From an archaeon (GTDB lineage: Archaea; Thermoproteota; Nitrososphaeria; Nitrososphaerales; Gagatemarchaeaceae): a stretch of 64,000 nt of DNA. The DNA lies in the NCBI GenBank assembly GCA_021786575.1, contig JAJYMY010000002.1, positions 392,080 through 456,079 of the forward strand, given 5' to 3'. Position numbers and translations under genes: made by a program. The first letter of the stretch is position 1, and each line of letters opens with the position of its first letter. Shown here in pieces: positions 53,778-61,583 of the stretch. The notes beneath the pieces were generated by a model that saw only the letters and a program-made list of their open reading frames with translations, did not search any database and was not told the origin of the DNA.

Positions 53778-54920
53778 TTATATTCCAGTTTTTTCAATTT
53801 CGTCCCGGAACTGTAATCCCGTCTGAATTTTGACGTTTGCGGCCATTTTTAGTGTCTGGGCTACCCTCATTGATTCACTTCCCACGCATACAATTGTATC
53901 TCCATCGTCCACGTATTTCGCGTCGGAATCCCAATTGAACCTCTTGAAGCAGCCCTCGGTCGAGTAGGCTTTCTTGGCCGCACAGTACCAAAGCCGTTTG
54001 CTTACCACATCCCTCAGGGTCAAGCTCTGACCCTGCGGCTTATCATACATCAGGAAGGTCACCGGGTGTTTGACTTTCTCCATGTACTCTATCGGCTTGT
54101 AGTTATAGTGAACGAAGGCTTCCTTTGTTTCTTGGTCGAACCTATAAATGGTACTCAGGAAAGGAAATTCGGAAAGAACCTCAGCGACGTTCTTGTAATC
54201 GAGTTTCCGTTCGTCGTACGTCGCTCTCTGATACAATTTGAAGTTGATGTAGAAACACATCAAGTCGGCTGTACAAACGAGGGGATTGCATTCGTCTCCG
54301 TGAACGAAGACCTCAAGTTCGGCGTCGGTCAGTCTATCCCACGCCCGAGTCTTGCTTGATTCGAAAGAGTCCATCACCATTCTGCCGGTGAAGTCTTGTC
54401 CAATTTTGCTGCCTCTGAAGCTGTACGCAGTTAGATATGGCATCGGGTTCTGAAGGTGAACCAAGTAGTCTTTGGCGGACTCGTCTTTGGACGGCGAGAG
54501 CAGCCCGCCAACCCTCACTGTTGGGTCCAACAGGACAGGCAATGTTACAAAGGAGGCGTGGACCGCCGAGATTCTCTTCTCTATCTGATGGAGCAGTCGG
54601 TCCACAAACGCTATGGTCTTGGGAAGGCCAACCATGCCAATTAGAACGCTAGAAGGTACGAAAAGGAAAGGGAGGTGGATCTTGAATTCGCTTGCTTGGA
54701 ATGAGAATGCCTTGACAAACTCTCCTCTGAAGGATTTGAAATCTGACACAAGGACCCCGCATCCTAATGGAGACACGAATGTTTTCGTCACATCCTCGGC
54801 AGTGTTAGGTTCCGTTTCGCTCAGCCGTCTCTCAATCCAAGATCGTCTGAACAGAATCGAATCAAAACCAATCGTCTCGAACTCTGACTCCAACCTAGTC
54901 CTGATTGGCGTGACGACCAT
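53778..54920 (-). CDS. 380-residue protein of unknown function, island gene
   Basis: I do not recognise this protein. It is soluble, alpha/beta in pattern and clearly coding, with lower G+C than the core. Acidic residues recur in conserved-looking segments: LPVLLDPTVRVGG, VMDSFESSKTRAWDRL, VFVHGDECNPLVCTADLMCFYI and YVDDGDTIVCVG. The VHGDECN to TADLMC stretch resembles an RNase H-like or DUF3800-type nuclease core where an Asp or Glu near the end of a strand precedes a helix, but the match is weak. Nothing marks a membrane or secretion role. Next to it are a small orphan frame and the ASCH/PIN gene pair, so defence or element maintenance is a possibility only. Confidence 0.75.
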   Translation of the reverse strand: MVVTPIRTRLESEFETIGFDSILFRRSWIERRLSETEPNTAEDVTKTFVSPLGCGVLVSDFKSFRGEFVKAFSFQASEFKIHLPFLFVPSSVLIGMVGLPKTIAFVDRLLHQIEKRISAVHASFVTLPVLLDPTVRVGGLLSPSKDESAKDYLVHLQNPMPYLTAYSFRGSKIGQDFTGRMVMDSFESSKTRAWDRLTDAELEVFVHGDECNPLVCTADLMCFYINFKLYQRATYDERKLDYKNVAEVLSEFPFLSTIYRFDQETKEAFVHYNYKPIEYMEKVKHPVTFLMYDKPQGQSLTLRDVVSKRLWYCAAKKAYSTEGCFKRFNWDSDAKYVDDGDTIVCVGSESMRVAQTLKMAANVKIQTGLQFRDEIEKTGI

Positions 54921-55251
54921 TATTTACACTTGAACCACTCTCGGGTCATTCCTGAGGAGAAGGAGAAATAGAAGACCTTCCTCCCACCCTTTTAGGAAGG
55001 AAGGAGCCGAAACTTGACAACCCAGATTTTGGGGGTGAGGATCCGACTTCTTGACAGAACCACGCTACTTCTGTTAAGCAAATTTGTCTGAACAGGTTGA
55101 AAGTGTATCCGACTGGGGTCCGTGGCCTTCAAAATCTGGCGGTGCACATCAAGGCGAACGATGCCGAAGGAAGGCTTTACGAGGGCTAAACGCAGGGCGG
55201 GCTTGACTCTAGCCAGACGGTTGAGGTTCCAATGGTCTTGAGACTCGAAAG
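54921..55251. other. 331-base region, no convincing gene
   Basis: A 130-codon minus-strand frame (54992-55384) covers this region but its sequence is low-quality and overlaps the better orphan frame at 55252. No RNA fold was recognised. Confidence 0.4.
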
Positions 55252-55550
55252 CTAGTCGCTGTCGAGTGCCAATGCTGCATCCGACGCTTGCGTAACCCCC
55301 TTCGTGAGGACAGTGGAGTGATTGAAAAGGATGGGGAGTAATCTCACCAGTGGCTCTCTCGGTGTGTAGACCGCGTGATCCCAATAGTCAGTCCTTTCTA
55401 TCGCTGGGTATCCGGCTTCCTTCTCATGCCACATCGTCAGGAGGGCCAATGGATACGCCTTAGCGGAAGCTTCCCGACTCCCAAAAAGAACCCGACCTCG
55501 GGCATCCGAGTCTCCTTCAGTCTGTGGACCAGTGAGGCTGAGAACTAACC
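55252..55550 (-). pseudogene. Orphan island frame, possibly a winged-helix regulator remnant
   Basis: About 98 codons are open on the minus strand, with no usual start codon until an internal ATG at 55449 (start of a 65-residue product). The sequence GRVLFGSREASAKAYPLALL recalls the first helix of archaeal winged-helix regulators that begin with an LFGS motif. A second part reads WHEKEAGYPAIERTDYWDHAVY. The lack of a proper start suggests a remnant; the resemblance is weak. Confidence 0.3.
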
Positions 55551-55572
55551 GTTAGTCTGGGCTTACCTAACA

Positions 55573-55983
55573 CTAGTGAAGATATGCAAAAGACTGTGGT
55601 GGGGTAAGACCGTACTCCCTCTTTAGAGAGAGCGAAGGAGTGTATCTCTTTGTCTTTCCGATTTGGATAGCATAGCCCTTGCCCTTGCTGTAGAAATAGT
55701 CAAAGAATTTACTTTCGGAAATCCCTGCTACCGACCCAGTCACTTTCCATAGCGACTCAACATCGTCGTGTATTATGTCTGCGACCTCGAACTCGCCCAC
55801 CACCATCCTCACTGGTGATGTAGCATAGACAACAACATGGGTGACTCTACGGCTCTTGAAAATGGAGCGGCGGAACTCATATCTCTTTTTTCCAGAGAAT
55901 ATTCGTTCAGCGTACTCTGGCTTAATCGACAACAAGACTTTCGTTGCTTGCCGTCTCCCGCAGTATCTTTCCAAATGCTTCAT
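55573..55983 (-). CDS. ASCH-domain protein (modified nucleotide/RNA-binding fold)
   Basis: A 136-residue protein built almost entirely of an ASCH (PUA-like) domain. It opens VLLSIKPEYAERIFSGKKRYEFRRSI-type sequence, with the ASCH hallmark G-x-K-x-YEFRR, then THVVVYATSP and VVGEFEVADII strands. ASCH domains bind RNA or modified bases and occur in toxin and defence modules. The start taken is ATG 55983, overlapping the upstream three-domain gene by 62 nt; TTG codons near 55935 would reduce the overlap. The genes are clearly cotranscribed. Confidence 0.8.
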   Translation of the reverse strand: MKHLERYCGRRQATKVLLSIKPEYAERIFSGKKRYEFRRSIFKSRRVTHVVVYATSPVRMVVGEFEVADIIHDDVESLWKVTGSVAGISESKFFDYFYSKGKGYAIQIGKTKRYTPSLSLKREYGLTPPQSFAYLH

Positions 55984-57433
55984 CCGAAATCCTCGTAAAA
56001 CCTCTTGGGGCAGATTCTACGTCGCGTATCACCCCCAATTCGATTAGACGCTTAAGGTTTATTCGCTTGGGGAATGAGTACGAGTACAGAAAGTTCAAGA
56101 TGAACGGGCGGATGTCTGGTCGCATGTTCCAATAGCTCCTCAGTTCTTGGTCAGAAAACACGCTCCTCTTGCGGCACAACCTGACGAAGTGTGCTTCATC
56201 TTCGATAGATGTGATGACTTCATCCACTATACCTAACGTAGTGACTACGCTCTTGTAGTACCCACCCGTTCTGTAGAAGACGATGACGTCTCCAGGTTTG
56301 AGCCCTCTCTCTATCGATCTCGAGATGAAGATCTTTGCGATCGCGTTTCTAAACGGTTCGTTCTCTTCAAAGTCCTTAGGTGACTCGGTCTTCAGAATCG
56401 AATCCGGAAGTAAGCTTGTGTGGTAGTCAGGCCAGATTGGAACCAGGAACTTCGCAGACTTTCTTGACATGTATGGGTATGTTAGTTTGGGCTCGGCTAG
56501 AGAGGCCCTTGGAGCGAAGTCCCTGACGTAAACTTCCTCTTCGCCAGACTCTGACCTCTTTGTTCCATGAAGATAGAAACCGAAGTCACCAAGGAGACTT
56601 ACCAGGCGTTCCTGTTCTACATCTTTGGGGAAGATTGTCAGGTATATCTCGTCAACGCGGAAGAGTACAGCATTGTCGAATATGATCCTGAGGAGTCTTT
56701 CACCAAGTCTGTATCCATTTAGAGTGACTTTCAGCGTGCCGACTTTGAGCCTTCTCTTTCTGGGGAAGCTTGGCTGAATGTCAGGATATGGCTCGTTCTC
56801 GCCCTCGACCTTTAGGTACAGAAACGCGACAATTCTGCCATCTTGTCTACAAACATAAGCCGCTTCGTCTGATTTGCGGTTGAACCAATCGCCAAATCCC
56901 TTGTAGTCCTCCTTGAACGTATCGAAAAATTCATCGTTTATGTCTACGGCCCCAAAGTAGTCCTTTCGGACGGAGAGCACCCTGTAGTCCTTGATCTGAG
57001 GATTCTCTGAAGTTACCTTCTCCAAGAACCCGTCTATTGTGAAGACCCTGTCCGCAATTCCTAGTTCTACTGCCTTCTGGTGAATCTTCCGATCTTCCGT
57101 TACCAGAAGATCGACCCTCTTGCAATATACTTCGTTCAGCAGTTTGGTGTCATTTACGTCATTGGAAGATGTGTCATGCTTCTTTGAGATCACAGCAACG
57201 ATGGGGTCAAGATTTGCGGTCGTCGGAAGTATGTTGTAGCTCTGGAGTTTAACCGAGTATCCTCTGAGTTTTTCTTCGTTCGTCAGCTTGTTAATCTCGT
57301 CCACAGTTACCTGATGGATGAACTTCTTGTAGTTCAGATTGTCCAACCAACGGAAAAGCTGGCCGATACCCTTGTGAAGCGGGACCATTGTCTCCCGGTG
57401 TATCACAATATTAGTGTCCAAGAGGACTTTCAA
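55922..57433 (-). CDS. PIN-GNAT-EVE/PUA-like three-domain protein
   Basis: A 503-residue protein. Residues 1-140 are a PIN nuclease domain with intact acidic residues: Asp6 (LLDTNIVIH), Glu46 (TVDEINKL), Asp92/Asp95 (NDVNDTKLL) and Asp114 (LVTEDRKIH). Residues about 150-315 are a GNAT acetyltransferase, with strand VAFLYLKVEG and the acetyl-CoA loop NGYRLGERLL. Residues about 330-500 resemble an EVE/ASCH-type PUA fold (FLVPIWPDYHTSLLPD, GLKPGDVIVFYRTGG). PIN plus acetyltransferase plus reader domains suggest an RNA-targeting enzyme. The ASCH gene overlaps its 3' end. The RNA target and effect are unknown. Confidence 0.8.
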   Translation of the reverse strand: MKVLLDTNIVIHRETMVPLHKGIGQLFRWLDNLNYKKFIHQVTVDEINKLTNEEKLRGYSVKLQSYNILPTTANLDPIVAVISKKHDTSSNDVNDTKLLNEVYCKRVDLLVTEDRKIHQKAVELGIADRVFTIDGFLEKVTSENPQIKDYRVLSVRKDYFGAVDINDEFFDTFKEDYKGFGDWFNRKSDEAAYVCRQDGRIVAFLYLKVEGENEPYPDIQPSFPRKRRLKVGTLKVTLNGYRLGERLLRIIFDNAVLFRVDEIYLTIFPKDVEQERLVSLLGDFGFYLHGTKRSESGEEEVYVRDFAPRASLAEPKLTYPYMSRKSAKFLVPIWPDYHTSLLPDSILKTESPKDFEENEPFRNAIAKIFISRSIERGLKPGDVIVFYRTGGYYKSVVTTLGIVDEVITSIEDEAHFVRLCRKRSVFSDQELRSYWNMRPDIRPFILNFLYSYSFPKRINLKRLIELGVIRDVESAPRGFTRISDEAFGKILRETASNESLVVD

Positions 57434-57640
57434 TCAGATTACCTTCCTCCATAGCAGGTTGCTGACTTCCGCAGAACGAGAGGATCCAGCATCCCGCTAG
57501 AGGACGGGCGGGGCGTGAATTAAGCGAATAGCGGCTTTAGACTTTTGGGATTGACAAAGGTGATGTCGTTTGGGCTCCTACCTCCTGATCGCCTGGACCC
57601 CGATGGCCCTAGACTGGAGACTATCCCGACGAAGAGGGGC

Positions 57641-57766
57641 TCAGGACAAAACGCTGTAAAGGGCGGTGACTATCAGAATGACAATCGAGGCTACCGAGGA
57701 AATGATAGCATCAGAACCTATTCCTCCAACGGTGACCCCACCGATAGCATTCCAGAACAACGTCAA
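57641..57766 (-). CDS. Small hydrophobic frame, uncertain
   Basis: A 41-residue frame from TTG 57766 to TGA 57641 (LTLFWNAIGGVTVGGIGS, then a hydrophobic helix VASIVILIVTALYSVLS). The same frame stays open far upstream across the end of the neighbouring 99-residue gene. It could be a separate small membrane protein or the shifted continuation of that gene. Confidence 0.35.
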   Translation of the reverse strand: MTLFWNAIGGVTVGGIGSDAIISSVASIVILIVTALYSVLS

Positions 57767-57774
57767 ACCTATGA

Positions 57775-58074
57775 TTACTCCAAACGATAAACAATTGCCC
57801 GGATCGGATAGCTCAGACCATAGGCTGCTCCCCGCAAGTAACCCGACAAGTCTTGGAAGTAACCAGATGCGGTCATCATGAATCCCATTATGGCAAAGCA
57901 GATTGGAACTATGGCATACGATGGTAGACCAGATGAGTTCGCCCCGTTCGTGATGGTTTGGGAGGCATTCTGAAAAGCGATAACCACCTGATTGACGGTG
58001 TAAGTCATCACCCCGTCCACCAGTGCGTAGACTGGCATCAGAAAGCCTCTCACTGCAATATCCAGTGCATCCAT
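57775..58074 (-). CDS. Small membrane protein, unknown function
   Basis: A 99-residue protein starting ATG 58074, with a very good TATA box (tatataaaa, 58101-58109) 27 nt upstream. It has two hydrophobic helices (about 5-30 and 58-78). I do not recognise the family; size and layout resemble small pilin- or holin-like proteins of archaeal elements, but that is a guess. A second frame open over its 3' half also encodes hydrophobic sequence. Confidence 0.6.
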   Translation of the reverse strand: MDALDIAVRGFLMPVYALVDGVMTYTVNQVVIAFQNASQTITNGANSSGLPSYAIVPICFAIMGFMMTASGYFQDLSGYLRGAAYGLSYPIRAIVYRLE

Positions 58075-58208
58075 TCCACTTGACTCATGATTTGTAATCC
58101 TATATAAAACGCATCCACCTTCTTGGCTTTTGCTGAAAGTCGCCTTCCGAGTTAAGGGGGGACAAGCAGCTGCCGTTTGGTAGCACAATCTCTAAAGCAA
58201 GTCGACCG

Positions 58209-58460
58209 ATGGCCCTACAGTTGGGCAGGCAGGCCAGGCCGACCCTCGCAGACGTAGAAGTCGACATCTGCTACCTGAAGGTGACGCAGCCCTGTGTCAG
58301 GAGAGGGTTCGTGGTCCCCAAGAAAGACGCCTGGATCTACGCGGCGAGCAGTACCCTGCTGACTACTGTCTGCGGAGACTGCAGGAAATACGTCAAACTC
58401 CAAAGAAAGAGGGAGAAGAGGATAGGCAAAAAGCGAAGTTCAACACGGATACGGAACTAG
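58209..58460 (+). CDS. Small basic Cys-containing protein, unknown function
   Basis: An 83-residue basic protein with Cys at VDICYLKVTQPC and VCGDC, which could form a zinc site, and a strongly basic C-terminus. No family recognised. It starts ATG 58209 and ends 12 nt before the second attachment core, so it would be the last gene of the first segment of the island. Confidence 0.5.
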   Translation: MALQLGRQARPTLADVEVDICYLKVTQPCVRRGFVVPKKDAWIYAASSTLLTTVCGDCRKYVKLQRKREKRIGKKRSSTRIRN

Positions 58461-58471
58461 GAAGGCCGTAG

Positions 58472-58484
58472 CCTAGCCGGGCTA
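58472..58484 (+). repeat. Attachment core 2 (13-nt copy of tRNA-Gln 3' end)
   Basis: CCTAGCCGGGCTA is identical to the last 13 bases of the tRNA-Gln gene, in the same orientation. It separates the PIN/ASCH/GH99 segment from the O-methyltransferase segment. Confidence 0.7.
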
Positions 58485-58619
58485 TTCCTCCAGCGCCCAG
58501 GGCAATCCCATCTAGATTGTTTCGTGCGGGGCTTGACGCCGCGCACGTCATGCTTAATGCCTCCGCCCCTTCCCGTGTCCCGGTTGCTTACTACGATTCC
58601 GGAGGCGGGCTCGAGCTAG

Positions 58620-59216
58620 ATGGAAGACAGACTGTCGAGGCTGCTAAGGGAGCTTCACGAATCTGGAGAAACACACGACCTGAAGACGTCAGAACGCAGC
58701 AAGCGGATGCTGAACATCACCCCTGATACGGGGTTGTTTCTGTCCATATTGATCCGAGCGGTAGGAGCCAAGAGGGTGCTTGAAATCGGAACGTCGAACG
58801 GATACTCCACGATGTGGATTGCTGAAGCGCTCCTGCAACAGGAGGGGAAGGTCGTATCCGTGGAAGTGTCACCCGAGAAGGAGGTGATGGCCCGCAAGAA
58901 CATAGAGGTCAGTGGACTTTCGAATCTCGTGGACCTGCACCTCGCTGACGCTCAATCCTTCCTGGGGACCCTCCCCTCGCGCTCATTCGATCTGGTGTTC
59001 ATGGACGCAGAGCGCACCGAGTATCTTGCCTATTGGGACGCTGTCGACCGTGTTCTGAAGCCCGGAGGGGTTCTGATACTCGATAACGCCATCGAACCGA
59101 AACCTGAAGAGCTGGTCGACTTCTTCGCACGGGTCCGCGAGTCTGGTCGGTTCATCTCCCAGGTACTTCGTGTGGGAAAAGGGGAGTTTCTCGCCGTCAA
59201 ACTCGGGACCGAGTGA
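58620..59216 (+). CDS. SAM-dependent O-methyltransferase (caffeoyl-CoA/COMT family)
   Basis: A 198-residue class I methyltransferase. The SAM-binding motif is VLEIGTSNGYST (about residues 58-69), the acidic strand end is VVSVEVS, and metal/catalytic residues are in LVFMDAE and LILDNAI. This matches the cation-dependent O-methyltransferase family found in many prokaryotes; the substrate is unknown. It lies alone between the second and third attachment cores. Start is ATG 58620. Confidence 0.9.
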   Translation: MEDRLSRLLRELHESGETHDLKTSERSKRMLNITPDTGLFLSILIRAVGAKRVLEIGTSNGYSTMWIAEALLQQEGKVVSVEVSPEKEVMARKNIEVSGLSNLVDLHLADAQSFLGTLPSRSFDLVFMDAERTEYLAYWDAVDRVLKPGGVLILDNAIEPKPEELVDFFARVRESGRFISQVLRVGKGEFLAVKLGTE

Positions 59217-59556
59217 CAAGTGGAAAGGCAATAGACTAGTCTGTGCTTATGGCGTCGAATGAGGTCAGGATAACCTCCGACAAGCGTCCATTGTAAGCTA
59301 AGACCCCGGACGCGCACGGATAGGATTAACCCTTACGTATTCCTAGCTGGGCTAGTTTGTAATACCACAGAATGAACTCCGCTTGGTGAATAGGGCAATA
59401 TTCCTGCCAGTCCAGCGAAGCCCCACTACGGCGGTTGTCCGTTCTCCCCTTCGATTGGACGATAATTCGAAATGCGGTCGCCCCGGCTCCCGTTAACGCA
59501 CGCAGCTGGAAACTCTCTCTGCTCACCGAGTATCAGACGCCTGCGACTGAAGATTC
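59217..59556. other. 340-base region holding attachment core 3
   Basis: No gene was supported between the O-methyltransferase and the convergent YcaQ-like gene. The region contains the third copy of the tRNA-Gln 3' end at 59341 and its short flanking similarity. Confidence 0.5.
59341..59354 (+). repeat. Attachment core 3 (14-nt imperfect copy of tRNA-Gln 3' end)
   Basis: TCCTAGCTGGGCTA differs from the tRNA sequence by one base. Sixteen bases further, AATGAACTCCGCTTG (59371-59385) matches 13 of 15 bases of the flank beside the tRNA at 52003, so similarity extends beyond the core. Confidence 0.65.
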
Positions 59557-60798
59557 TTACTTCAGCGCCAGTCTGACCTCGCGTCTGAGCGAAGCTTGTA
59601 ACGATGACGGACCGACGTCCCCAAAAGCGATTTCCTTCGTCTGGAGGAACTCGGCAAAGCGTGCGATGCCACGAGCAAACGGCCGTGCCACGTCCTGAAG
59701 GTTGACCCCTTCCTCCCACCAAGCTCGTTGTATGATAAGACGGTTCGTGTCCTTTGCTAAGGCGGGCTCGATTCTTCCAACGAGCCGGTCTCCAAGAAGC
59801 ACAGGAAGAACGTAGTAACCCCACCGCCTCTTGCCGGCAGGCTTGTACACCTCCCAGAGGTATTCGAAGCCGAAGATAACCTGTGAACGACCGTTCGCTA
59901 CGACCACATCGAGAGGCGCAAGGAATGTCGCTTCTGGCTCGGGTTCTAGAGGCCTCCATGACCTGGGGATGGCGCCCTGGCTCACCTCCTCAAGCAGTGG
60001 CATCTGTTCCGCCCTCACGACGGGAGTCAACCTTTCTCCCTCGACCTGGACTTCCGCGAGTCGGCCGTCGTCGACCAGCCTCTGCCGCAGCTGTCGCTTC
60101 GTCAGCTTGGATCTGCCTCTGCCTTCCTCCGTCGTTCTGATGTACGGGACACCCTCGGCCCCCGACAACCCAAGCCAGCCCAGCGTCTCCCGAGCCATCT
60201 CTTCCAGAGTAGACTGCTCCGACAGTGGCTCGCGTAGCGGCCCGAACATCTTCTCGGCCAGGTCGTAGAACTTACGGTTCCCTTCGCGATGATGTACGAG
60301 TATGTCCAGGTGCCTCCAGAGGACGTAGAGCGCGAGTCCTTCGGCATGGCTCGAGCGGTAGTCCTCCACCCGCTCCCCGCCTGCCCACTCCTGGGACTCC
60401 AGCGGGCCCCGCTCCTTAATCTCTCGCAGAACCCTTTGAGTCAGCTTCTTGTTCTTGGCGTGCCAACTCTCCCATCGCTTCGGCAGTCCCTCGTTCTGAA
60501 CCCATGACCAATGGAGGCGGAGCAGATCCTTCGGGTAGATTGACACAGCTCCCCCGTGCTCGAATCCCGCCCGCTCCTTGTAGAGCAGCAAGTCAAGGTG
60601 GTCTCGCCGGTATCCCTCTACCCTGCTCGCGAAGGTCAGATCCTGGACGCGCCCAACGACATCGAGGGGATCCACCCTGATGCGCCGGCACGCGGAGAGA
60701 GCCTCACGTGCACCTTCCAGCCCCTTCCATCGCCTTCCGGGCCAGAGGCCCTGAAGGCCAAGCACGAAACGCCTCCGGGTCTCTTTGGAGATGTGCAC
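59557..60798 (-). CDS. YcaQ/AlkX-like winged-helix protein (DNA glycosylase family)
   Basis: A 413-residue protein of the YcaQ family (winged-helix HTH_42), whose bacterial members AlkZ and AlkX unhook interstrand DNA crosslinks. Family landmarks are VDPLDVVGRVQDLTFASRV near the N-terminus, HWSWVQNEG, and LLPVLLGDRLVGRIEPALAKDTNRL-like sequence near the C-terminus. The catalytic Gln of the family QxD or QxQ motif is Arg41 here (RVD at 41-43), so activity is doubtful. It lies between attachment cores 3 and 4. Confidence 0.8.
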   Translation of the reverse strand: MHISKETRRRFVLGLQGLWPGRRWKGLEGAREALSACRRIRVDPLDVVGRVQDLTFASRVEGYRRDHLDLLLYKERAGFEHGGAVSIYPKDLLRLHWSWVQNEGLPKRWESWHAKNKKLTQRVLREIKERGPLESQEWAGGERVEDYRSSHAEGLALYVLWRHLDILVHHREGNRKFYDLAEKMFGPLREPLSEQSTLEEMARETLGWLGLSGAEGVPYIRTTEEGRGRSKLTKRQLRQRLVDDGRLAEVQVEGERLTPVVRAEQMPLLEEVSQGAIPRSWRPLEPEPEATFLAPLDVVVANGRSQVIFGFEYLWEVYKPAGKRRWGYYVLPVLLGDRLVGRIEPALAKDTNRLIIQRAWWEEGVNLQDVARPFARGIARFAEFLQTKEIAFGDVGPSSLQASLRREVRLALK

Positions 60799-61076
60799 GC
60801 CCAGAGCTCCTCATCCAGGTATATTGACCCTCGGCAGAAAGAATGCGCTATGTTGAGCACGCTCATACCGAGATGCAGTTTTCGTAGTTAGTTGAATGGC
60901 ATGAGTAATGAGGGGTGGTGCCACATTAATCCACGGTCGCGCCGGGGTTTCAATTCGGGTTACCAGCCTGGCTAAATCGAACGAGGTACCCTCTTGCATA
61001 GCGAAGCCAAGTCTTGAAGAGACTCAAGTGGGGCATCGGACCAATGAGACCGAGACAATCGACATCCTGGCGAGAG
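60799..61076. other. 278-base region, promoter of the YcaQ-like gene presumed
   Basis: No gene was supported. It separates the divergent-looking but same-strand RelE toxin pair and YcaQ-like gene, both transcribed leftward. Confidence 0.35.
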
Positions 61077-61340
61077 CTACCCCCTGTAGACCCTGTCGTG
61101 ATGCTCATAGTCTTCGAGAACGACGGTCTTCCTTTGCTCATCAATGGAATACAGGAGGACGGAGCTGCCGAAGTGGACCCTCCTCATCCCGGACAAGGGA
61201 AAGTGCATCGGTTTGAACCTGTGCGGGTCCTCTAATATCTCTTGGATTTTCTTGCCCAGAATCTCCATCTGGCGAGGGTCCCTCTTCACAAGCTTTCGGA
61301 ATATCCTGTCCACGTGCTCCCTAGTCTCGAGGGAGTACAA
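61077..61340 (-). CDS. RelE/ParE-family toxin
   Basis: An 87-residue protein with the RelE fold: HVDRIFRKLVKRDPRQMEILGKKIQEI helices split by turns, then PLSGMRRVHFGSSVLLYSI and a C-terminal LEDYEHHDRVY with the His/Tyr pattern of catalytic RelE-type mRNA interferases. Start is TTG 61340, overlapping nothing but directly following the antitoxin stop. It lies just inside attachment core 4. Confidence 0.87.
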   Translation of the reverse strand: MYSLETREHVDRIFRKLVKRDPRQMEILGKKIQEILEDPHRFKPMHFPLSGMRRVHFGSSVLLYSIDEQRKTVVLEDYEHHDRVYRG

Positions 61341-61583
61341 TCATTTCAGTCCGTATCTTGCCTTGAAATCCGAGATGCTCCCAATCCTGATTATAGGCTC
61401 CGCCTTTATCTTCTCGAGCCTCGCAAGGTACTCTGGCCTGATTGGTGACTCCAAGACCAGAGCTTTGTACTGCTTCGCCATCTCGTTGATTGCTTCTGAT
61501 TTGTCGTTGAGGCCATATTGCGCCTTCAGGAGGTTAATCACTTCGTTCGCTTCCTTATCTATCTCCACTATCGCCTTGACCAT
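61341..61583 (-). CDS. Antitoxin of the RelE-type pair
   Basis: An 80-residue partner of the toxin, with an N-terminal helix-turn region (IVEIDKEANEVINLLKAQYG) and an acidic-basic C-terminal tail (IGSISDFKARYGLK) likely to wrap the toxin. ATG 61583 lies 25 nt below a TATA-like element (ttatatcg, 61605-61612). The palindrome gtattaatac (61593-61602) sits between them and may be the autoregulatory operator. Confidence 0.8.
   Translation of the reverse strand: MVKAIVEIDKEANEVINLLKAQYGLNDKSEAINEMAKQYKALVLESPIRPEYLARLEKIKAEPIIRIGSISDFKARYGLK

Noticed and set aside
54992..55384. 130-codon minus-strand frame
   Set aside because: No recognisable fold or codon pattern, and it overlaps another orphan frame; not supported as a gene.
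58472..58484. Second tRNA gene at the attachment copies
   Set aside because: Only the last 13-16 bases of tRNA-Gln are present at 58472, 59341 and 61730; no other arms can be folded upstream.
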